DNA from: Planctomycetota bacterium
GTDB taxonomy: Bacteria > Planctomycetota > PUPC01 > JACPCR01
Direction of reading: 5' to 3'
Assembly: GCA_030740295.1 (NCBI GenBank)
Contig: JASLXP010000186.1
Location: 1-18,372, forward strand
DNA length: 18,372 bases
The notes beneath the pieces are model-generated. The model searched no databases. It worked only from the letters and a program-made list of their open reading frames with translations, and was not told the DNA's origin. Position numbers and translations under genes: made by a program. Positions within the stretch are counted from its first letter, which is position 1, and every line of letters begins with the position of its first letter. Shown here piece after piece: positions 13,635 to 18,372 of this stretch.

Positions 13635-15407
13635 TCAGTCCAGGCTCTCAAGTTTCTTCCTGACTGCATTCAATTTCGAGTCGAACTGGAGTGCTTTTTT
13701 CCAGTGAACTTTGGCTTCTGAACTCTCGCCCTGAGCATGATAAATATCACCCAGGTGGTCTCTTAGGACCGAATCGTCGTGGATGTTAATGGCTTCGTGA
13801 AGTTTTTCCAGTGCCTCTTGGTGCCGCCCAAGCTTGAAGAAAGCCCAGCCAAGGCTATCGAGGTATGCCCAGTTTTTGGGATTTGCTTTGAGGGCACCCT
13901 GAATCAGGGCGACCGCTTCCTCGAGATTACGCCCACGCTCGGCGTAGAAATAGCCAAGATGGTTCATCGCGCGATGATTCTCTGGGTCTTCGTGCAGGAC
14001 GCCTTTCAGAACCTTTTCCGCTTTGTCGTCCAGCTTTTCCTCATCGTAGAGCATGGCTAGATAGAGGCTGGTGTCCGCATGGCCCGGCAGTTTTTCGAGC
14101 CCCTTTTCAAGGATGGCGATGGCGTCCGTCCGTTTGTTAAGGGCCGTGAGAACCTGGGCCTGCATCCGGGACAGCATGATGAACTCTTTCTTGTCGTTCG
14201 AATGTTGCTGGATGAGATTCATCTCCTCGATGCACTTCTCCGCATCTTCGTCACGGCCGAGCGCGGCATAGGAACGACCCATGAGCTCATAGGCCATCCG
14301 GTTCACGCGGTCGCCGAACCGTTCCAGATACTCCTGGCCCACCTCGATGGTCTTGTCGTGTTCCTTGAGAAGCTGGTAACAGTAGACCAGGCGGTACAGG
14401 GCGTCCTTGTATTTGGGCCAGACTCTTCTGACCGACTCGAGCACTTGCGCGGCACGCGCGTATTTTTCGAGGTCGATATAAATGTCGGCCACTTCGTAGA
14501 GCAGCTCCGCTTTGTCGGGATGACGCACCGCTGCCGTGAGGTAAGCGTTGACGGCCTTCATTGGCTGACTGGTTCGCCGGTAGATGCGGCCGAGGAGCTC
14601 TTGGCCCGCGCCCCACTCAGGCTCAATTTTCAGGGCTGTTTCAAATGCCTTCTTCGCGAGGCCGAAATTGCGCTCCTGCTGGTGCAGGAGCCCAAGCCGG
14701 AAGTATGGGATGAAGTCCGAATCGCCAACCGATATGGCTTTCTTCTTCAGGTCAGCGACATCGTCAGGCAGGCGGCGATAGATGCGCTCCAGTGCCTGGC
14801 TTGTGCGGACGAGAGAAGGCCTGTTCCTGAGCACAATCTCATACTGGGACGCGCAGTCATTCATGCGCTTGGTCATCCGGTAGAGCGTGGCGAGCAGAAA
14901 GTGCAGGCGGATGTCTCCCGATTTGAGTTTGGCGGCCTTTTCAAGATGTCTGGAGGCGAGGTCGAGCTTGTTGTCTCTGAAATAGAGTCGGCCCAGTTCC
15001 CAGTTCCCTTTGAAATCCTCCGGATCAATCTCCAGCGCTCGGATCAGATGCTTTCTGGCCTCGGCACTATTCCCGAGGTCCTGGTGAATCTGGGCCAGAT
15101 TGCGCAATACAGGGACGGCGTCCGGATCATGTTTGAGAGCGCTCGTAAAGAATTCGAGTGCCGCATCCTTGTCTTTTCTGAGTAGTGCGCTGATTCCTTT
15201 GGCGAAATTGGCGTACGCCTGGGGCGGGGTGGATTTTTCTTCCGCTGGCTCTGCGGACGCCTGTTTCTCTTCGGGAGGGGCTTTCTTTTCTGCCGGGGTC
15301 GCCTTTTCCTCTGCCGGAGCCACCTTATCCTGTGCTCTGATGACGCCGCCCAGCCCCAGGCTGATGGTAAAAATGGCAGTCAACCTGGTGAATCTGAGAT
15401 TGGGCAC
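13635..15407 (-). CDS. Exported tetratricopeptide-repeat protein
   Basis: The 590-residue protein starts with GTG at 15405-15407, 5 nt after the hisG stop. Residues 1-25 form a signal peptide ending near VIRA, so the mature protein should be periplasmic or surface-associated. Residues 28-62 are an Ala/Glu/Lys/Pro-rich low-complexity spacer with repeated AEEK-like units. From about 65 to the end the sequence is almost all TPR repeats (roughly 12-15), with classic helices such as ALEIDPEDFKGNWELGRLYF. It is a probable scaffold for envelope or secretion complexes; partners are unknown. No clear Shine-Dalgarno precedes the GTG, so coupling to hisG is likely. The 368-residue open frame on the opposite strand (14079-15185) is a shadow of this coding sequence. 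Confidence 0.88.
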   Translation of the reverse strand: MPNLRFTRLTAIFTISLGLGGVIRAQDKVAPAEEKATPAEKKAPPEEKQASAEPAEEKSTPPQAYANFAKGISALLRKDKDAALEFFTSALKHDPDAVPVLRNLAQIHQDLGNSAEARKHLIRALEIDPEDFKGNWELGRLYFRDNKLDLASRHLEKAAKLKSGDIRLHFLLATLYRMTKRMNDCASQYEIVLRNRPSLVRTSQALERIYRRLPDDVADLKKKAISVGDSDFIPYFRLGLLHQQERNFGLAKKAFETALKIEPEWGAGQELLGRIYRRTSQPMKAVNAYLTAAVRHPDKAELLYEVADIYIDLEKYARAAQVLESVRRVWPKYKDALYRLVYCYQLLKEHDKTIEVGQEYLERFGDRVNRMAYELMGRSYAALGRDEDAEKCIEEMNLIQQHSNDKKEFIMLSRMQAQVLTALNKRTDAIAILEKGLEKLPGHADTSLYLAMLYDEEKLDDKAEKVLKGVLHEDPENHRAMNHLGYFYAERGRNLEEAVALIQGALKANPKNWAYLDSLGWAFFKLGRHQEALEKLHEAINIHDDSVLRDHLGDIYHAQGESSEAKVHWKKALQFDSKLNAVRKKLESLD

Positions 15408-15412
15408 AGTGG

Positions 15413-16282
15413 CTATGGGATAACTTTGTTCAGCGGATACTCGATGATGCCTTCGGCGCCGGCACGTTTCAACTCTGGAACGATATCCCTTACCACGCTT
15501 TCGTCAATGATCGTTTCAATCGCGCTCCAATCCGGTTCGGCAAGTTGGGAAATGGTGGGGCGGCGCATTGCAGGCAGCAGGCTGAGGACCTGTTCTATTC
15601 TCGATGTTTCGATATTCATCTTTAGCCCAACCTTTCCTTTGGCGTTGATCGCCCCCTGCAGCAGCATGGCGAGATTTTCCATCTTGGTTCGCTTCCACGG
15701 GTCAGCCCACGCTGCCTTGTTGGCGATGAACTTGGTCGTAGATGTGGTCACCGTATCGATCACCCTGAGGTTATTGGCCCGGAGGCTCGATCCGGTTTCA
15801 GTCACATCTACGATGGCATCGACCAGGCGTGCCTTGACCTCTGTCGCCCCCCACGAAAACTCGACCTTGGCATCCACGCCCTGGCTCTCAAAGTAGCGTT
15901 GAGTTACCTCGATAAGCTCAGTGGCGACTAATTTGCCCTCCAGATCCTGGACGCTCCGGTATTCGGATTCCTCTGGGACAGCCAGTACCCAGCGAACGGG
16001 TTTGAGCCTCTGCTTGGCATAAATCAGCTCGGCCACTTCGACGACATCCACGCCGGACTCATCAATCCAGTCCTGGCCGGTGATGCCGGCGTCGAGGACC
16101 TCGTCGGCCACATATCTTGCCATTTCCTGAGCGCGGAACCGGATAGCTGAGACTTCCGGGTCCGCAGTATTTGCCGTATATGAGCGCGAACTGCCGGAGA
16201 TCTCAAAACCCGCTTTAGCCATCAGAGCCGTTGTGGATTCAGAAAGACTGCCCGCGGGCAATCCCAACTTCAGCACGTTCAT
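15413..16282 (-). CDS. hisG: ATP phosphoribosyltransferase, long form
   Basis: This enzyme catalyses the first and feedback-controlled step of histidine synthesis, joining ATP and PRPP. The 289 residues include the N-terminal [13 protein letters not shown], the PRPP-binding [13 protein letters not shown] (155-167), and a C-terminal ACT-like regulatory domain (about 215-289). That makes it the long HisG type, which is hexameric, is inhibited by histidine and needs no HisZ. GGAG about 8 nt before the ATG is a good ribosome-binding site. It sits 15 nt after the HhH-like gene and 5 nt before the TPR gene. No other his gene is in the window, so histidine synthesis is dispersed or hisG has been separated from its cluster. 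Confidence 0.95.
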   Translation of the reverse strand: MNVLKLGLPAGSLSESTTALMAKAGFEISGSSRSYTANTADPEVSAIRFRAQEMARYVADEVLDAGITGQDWIDESGVDVVEVAELIYAKQRLKPVRWVLAVPEESEYRSVQDLEGKLVATELIEVTQRYFESQGVDAKVEFSWGATEVKARLVDAIVDVTETGSSLRANNLRVIDTVTTSTTKFIANKAAWADPWKRTKMENLAMLLQGAINAKGKVGLKMNIETSRIEQVLSLLPAMRRPTISQLAEPDWSAIETIIDESVVRDIVPELKRAGAEGIIEYPLNKVIP

Positions 16283-16297
16283 TTGCGACTCCAGTGA

Positions 16298-17044
16298 CTA
16301 TTTTTTTGCGTTCTTTTTGGCTGCCTTCTTCGTGGTTTTTTGGGCTGAGGCTGCCTTCTTCTCCGGTGCCTTTTTTGCCGTTTTCTTGGCTGCGGGCTTC
16401 TTTGCCGGTGATTTCTTTGCGGTCTTTTTGGATTTCTTCTCCGGCTTCAAGTCATCGGCATACGCACAAAAGAGGTAGTAGGCCTTCAACATCAGTTTCT
16501 TGGGGATGGAGTCTGACAGCAACTGCGCAAGTTCATCGATGTCCTGGTCTTCCGTTGCGACATTGATGGCATGGCATACTTTGACGACCTTGTCCGTCGC
16601 CGGAAAAAACGGATGCCCCAATGACAACAACATGATTTCGTTGAGCGTTGCCCTCGGCAGCCCCGGAAACGCCTTTAGAAAATCGTGGGCTTTTTTCTCT
16701 TTATAGTTAAGAAGGAAGTCCATCGAGAGTTGGTTCTTCTTGACAAACAGACGGCCAAGAGCTGCCTTCAAGATCCGGGCTTTTTCCGGGTCGAGACCGG
16801 CGTCCTTTAAGACGCGGCCGATCTCTGCCACCGCACTCACGCGGACTTCATTCCAGTCAACAAATTCCACCTCGAAGAGCTCAAATGCCTTGCGTGTACC
16901 GGACGGGCTCTCGTTGAGGGAAAGGATGGATTGGAGCATCTGCTCGAATACCGGCATTGGTTCAGCCGGTTCAACATCTTGGTAGACCTTCTCCAGCGAG
17001 GTGATGGTCTTCCGGATGATCTGAGTCTTCTCCTTCTTAGTCAT
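16298..17044 (-). CDS. Endonuclease III-like HhH-GPD protein, catalytically degenerate, with histone-H1-like tail
   Basis: The 248-residue protein splits into two parts. Residues 1-195 resemble the helical HhH-GPD fold of endonuclease III: FEQMLQSILSLNESPS fits the LSAQTTD region, FPGLPRATLNE (126-136) fits the LPGVGRKTANV hairpin, and PATDKVVKV (148-156) fits VDTHVFRV. The catalytic Lys is Ala132, the second hairpin Gly is Pro130, and the C-terminal iron-sulfur cysteines are absent; the catalytic Asp appears kept (D151). Residues 200-248 are almost pure Lys/Ala/Pro, with AKK and PAKK repeats like eukaryotic H1 or bacterial H1-like proteins. Both parts suggest a DNA-binding, non-glycosylase role. 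It is first in the hisG operon. No strong Shine-Dalgarno was seen. Fold assignment is by motif alignment only. Confidence 0.75.
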   Translation of the reverse strand: MTKKEKTQIIRKTITSLEKVYQDVEPAEPMPVFEQMLQSILSLNESPSGTRKAFELFEVEFVDWNEVRVSAVAEIGRVLKDAGLDPEKARILKAALGRLFVKKNQLSMDFLLNYKEKKAHDFLKAFPGLPRATLNEIMLLSLGHPFFPATDKVVKVCHAINVATEDQDIDELAQLLSDSIPKKLMLKAYYLFCAYADDLKPEKKSKKTAKKSPAKKPAAKKTAKKAPEKKAASAQKTTKKAAKKNAKK

Positions 17045-17192
17045 GGCGTTGTTCGCCCAATAATGTGGTGTGAATTTCGTGTATCCTGCCGCGGGGAATT
17101 AATGCTCCTGTTCGATGCCCATTCGAACCGACGACACGCGTAACCCTATTAAATTAGTATAGTTATGGTCGTCCCGCGAAATTAAGTGGCGA

Positions 17193-17221
17193 AGTATACA
17201 AAAGCGGTTCTACGGATTCAA
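17193..17221 (-). promoter_or_regulatory. Probable promoter of the HhH-hisG-TPR-yebC operon
   Basis: On the minus strand TTGAAT (17216-17221) and TATACT (17193-17198) are separated by 17 bp. Transcription would start near 17186, about 140 nt before the ATG at 17044. A second TATACT at 17156-17161 lacks a good -35 box. The leader holds a 6-bp hairpin (17110-17115 with 17123-17128). The rest of the 222-nt gap shows no gene. Confidence 0.5.
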
Positions 17222-17266
17222 ACGCCAGAGCAAACAGATGCAGCCTGACTTGCCAGGAAAGTCTAA

Positions 17267-17958
17267 CTAACGAATGCCGCCATCGCCGAGGGTTCTCATC
17301 ATCCGCTCCTGGTCTTCATCGCGGAGTTGGGGAACTCGATCAACATCCCAGAGGTCGTCGAGTGCGCGGTATCGGCGCGGGCCAAGAAGTTCGATTCGCA
17401 GGTCGTTGTAGACGCAGTGTGCCCCCAGTCCTGGCCTCCAGCCTCGTAACGGGAGTGGATGTCTCAAGCCTTGCTCCACAACGATCGGTATATCTGTCGC
17501 CGCGGTTACTGGCAAACTCATGGTCGAACTCTTGCTGAAAATGGGAGTAAGCCAATACGAACAGACGGTGCCGTATTTGGTCTTTCGGGGCGCCTGGTCA
17601 ACAGGACAGAGGAATTGGTCACTCGTCAGCGGTTCTTGCTGAGTCCGCGGTCGCCTTGAGCTGCCAGGCTGAGCCCCGCTCGTGGGCCGATATACCCACC
17701 GAGCCGCTGGATACGGTCGTCCGGGTCGGGAGGGGTGAAGCCGTCCCACTCTGAGCAGTACGTTCTCATTCCCATCGCGATTGCCAGCATTCTCCCGTTA
17801 CAAACGGTACGGGCGTTGGCTCCCTTCACGTGAGATACGACACTCGTCAGGATCACCAGAAAGACGAATGCCAGACCCAATATGGCCACGATTTTCAGAC
17901 GGCTCCGCATGGCAAGTAGAGAGAAGCAGTAGGGACATGTCTGGGCGAGGGCTGCCAT
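17267..17958 (-). pseudogene. Frameshifted pseudopilin-like (H-X9-DG / DUF1559-like) membrane protein
   Basis: Two overlapping frames encode one protein. The first runs from the ATG at 17956-17958: TCPYC, a membrane helix (VAILGLAFVFLVILTSVV), then VCNGRMLAIAMGMRTYCSEWDGFTPP, which matches the C.sNLkQi..A..mY..D.dG.fPP region of pseudopilin-like proteins. It stops at 17626 after GLSKNR. The second frame takes over with EPLTSDQFLCPVDQ and ends with a region like the family's C-terminal H...G.N....D motif. A -1 slip, or restoring one base near 17630-17640 (AGCAAGAACC), joins them as ..LSKEPLTSDQFLCPVD. No slippery heptamer is present, so mutation or sequencing error is likelier than programmed shifting. 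The N-terminus lacks the usual GFTLIELLVV signal. A GTG at 17985 is an alternative start. Confidence 0.65.
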
Positions 17959-18000
17959 CCTACGAATGCAAACCCGCCCTGTCACGAATCCGCAGAAACA

Positions 18001-18035
18001 CCTCCGTCTTGGCCTCCTAGTCCTCCAAGACGGAG
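18001..18035. repeat. 11-bp perfect palindromic hairpin beside the broken gene
   Basis: CTCCGTCTTGG (18002-18012) and CCAAGACGGAG (18025-18035) form a perfect 11-bp stem with a 12-nt loop. TCGTTTT follows on the plus strand. It could act as a terminator or belong to a repeated palindromic family. Positions 18001-18020 are partly repeated at 18288-18306. Confidence 0.7.
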
Positions 18036-18038
18036 TCG

Positions 18039-18283
18039 TTTTGACGGATTTCAGGGGCGAAGCCCCGGGCTGTTTGCCTAGCCCAGCCCAACGGGCTGGG
18101 TGAATGGTACAAAGAGCTGAAAAGGGGCAACGCCCCGGCCATTTATAAGGAGGCCATTCATTGGGGCATATGACCGGGGCGTTGCCCCTAAGGATGATCT
18201 GCCCGAAAACCCAGCCCGTTGGGCTGGGCTAGGCAAACGGCCCGGGGCCTTGCCCCTGAAAATTGTCACTCAAATCCGTAAAA
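18039..18283. mobile_element. 245-bp REPIN/MITE-like inverted-repeat element
   Basis: Left arm 18039-18101 and right arm 18208-18283 are inverted copies of each other, apart from a few substitutions and an extra 13 nt in the right arm (GAGTGACAATTTT in the left-arm sense). Inside, a second perfect 16-bp inverted repeat pairs 18122-18137 with 18173-18188. Each arm holds three small hairpins: GGGGC/GCCCC near the end, CAGCCC/GGGCTG, and the inner GGGGC/GCCCC. The element therefore has six hairpins in mirrored order. The core 18138-18172 contains two GGCCATT copies. No transposase is present and the only open frame is a repeat shadow, so it looks like a non-autonomous palindromic element moved by an unseen transposase such as a RAYT. 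Confidence 0.75.
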
Positions 18284-18287
18284 TTGC

Positions 18288-18306
18288 CCTCCTCTTGGCC
18301 TCCCAG
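18288..18306 (+). repeat. Imperfect direct repeat of 18001-18020
   Basis: Positions 18288-18306 match 18001-18020 with one missing base and one substitution. The two copies bracket the 245-bp palindromic element. They may be a target-site duplication of unusual length or two copies of a local repeat. Beyond 18306 nothing recognisable is seen. Confidence 0.5.
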
Positions 18307-18372
18307 CCAGCCGTACCCGATACCTGACACTCGATTCCAGCACTTAAGTCGCCGTTCCTGAACTATCTGATC

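Noticed and set aside
14079..15185. A 368-residue open frame on the plus strand
   Set aside because: It lies wholly antisense inside the TPR gene, whose repeats and signal peptide are clear; the composition fits a reverse-strand shadow.
17110..17128. GGTTCGAAT-like tRNA T-arm on the minus strand
   Set aside because: The needed flanking stem pairs are missing and no anticodon or acceptor arms can be drawn; it is a simple 6-bp hairpin.
17626..17645. Programmed -1 frameshifting in the pseudopilin-like gene
   Set aside because: No X-XXY-YYZ slippery sequence and no downstream pseudoknot was evident; mutation or sequence error is simpler.
18078..18269. 63-residue minus-strand frame
   Set aside because: It is entirely made of the inverted-repeat element and has no protein-like features.

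Overview
The window looks like chromosomal DNA from an uncultured bacterium. The mix is housekeeping genes (NAD kinase, adenylate kinase, RuvC, FabG, FolE, YebC, HisG) together with families common in Planctomycetes and in Hydrogenedentes-, Sumerlaeota- or Poribacteria-like genomes: tandem DUF1080 domains, a PhyH dioxygenase, FHA and Ser/Thr-kinase-like proteins, and an H-X9-DG pseudopilin-like protein. This placement is inferred from family content only. No rRNA, tRNA, CRISPR array or complete transposase gene was seen.

Left part (1-6730). A partial NAD kinase runs leftward off the window. Divergent from it is an FHA / zinc-ribbon / kinase-fold protein whose kinase domain has lost several catalytic residues, followed by adenylate kinase. 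Next comes a compact, strongly signalled transcription unit: a TTGACA-N17-TAATAT promoter, a 57-residue basic zinc-ribbon protein with a strong Shine-Dalgarno, and an intrinsic terminator. After it lie a 404-residue protein of unknown family with a CxxCx4CxH motif, ruvC, and a FabG-type reductase.

Middle and right (6760-17044). Every gene is on the minus strand. In order of transcription they are: a degenerate endonuclease III-like HhH protein with a histone-H1-like lysine/alanine tail, hisG (long form), a secreted TPR protein and yebC (gaps 15, 5 and 25 nt); then an FHA protein and a HAD phosphatase joined by a GTGA overlap, and a PhyH-type dioxygenase; then folE, a large putative glycoside hydrolase and a secreted double-DUF1080 protein (gaps 12 and 62 nt).

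Right end (17045-18372). There is a probable promoter for the HhH-hisG operon, then a pseudopilin-like gene broken by a frameshift. Beyond it is a gene-free palindromic region: an 11-bp perfect hairpin and a 245-bp REPIN/MITE-like element with mirrored GC-rich hairpins, bracketed by an imperfect direct repeat.

The best candidates for new biology are the catalytically degraded FHA kinase, the HhH protein lacking its catalytic lysine but carrying an H1-like tail, the zinc-ribbon microprotein with its possible overlapping leader ORF, the 404-residue orphan beside ruvC, and the palindromic element.
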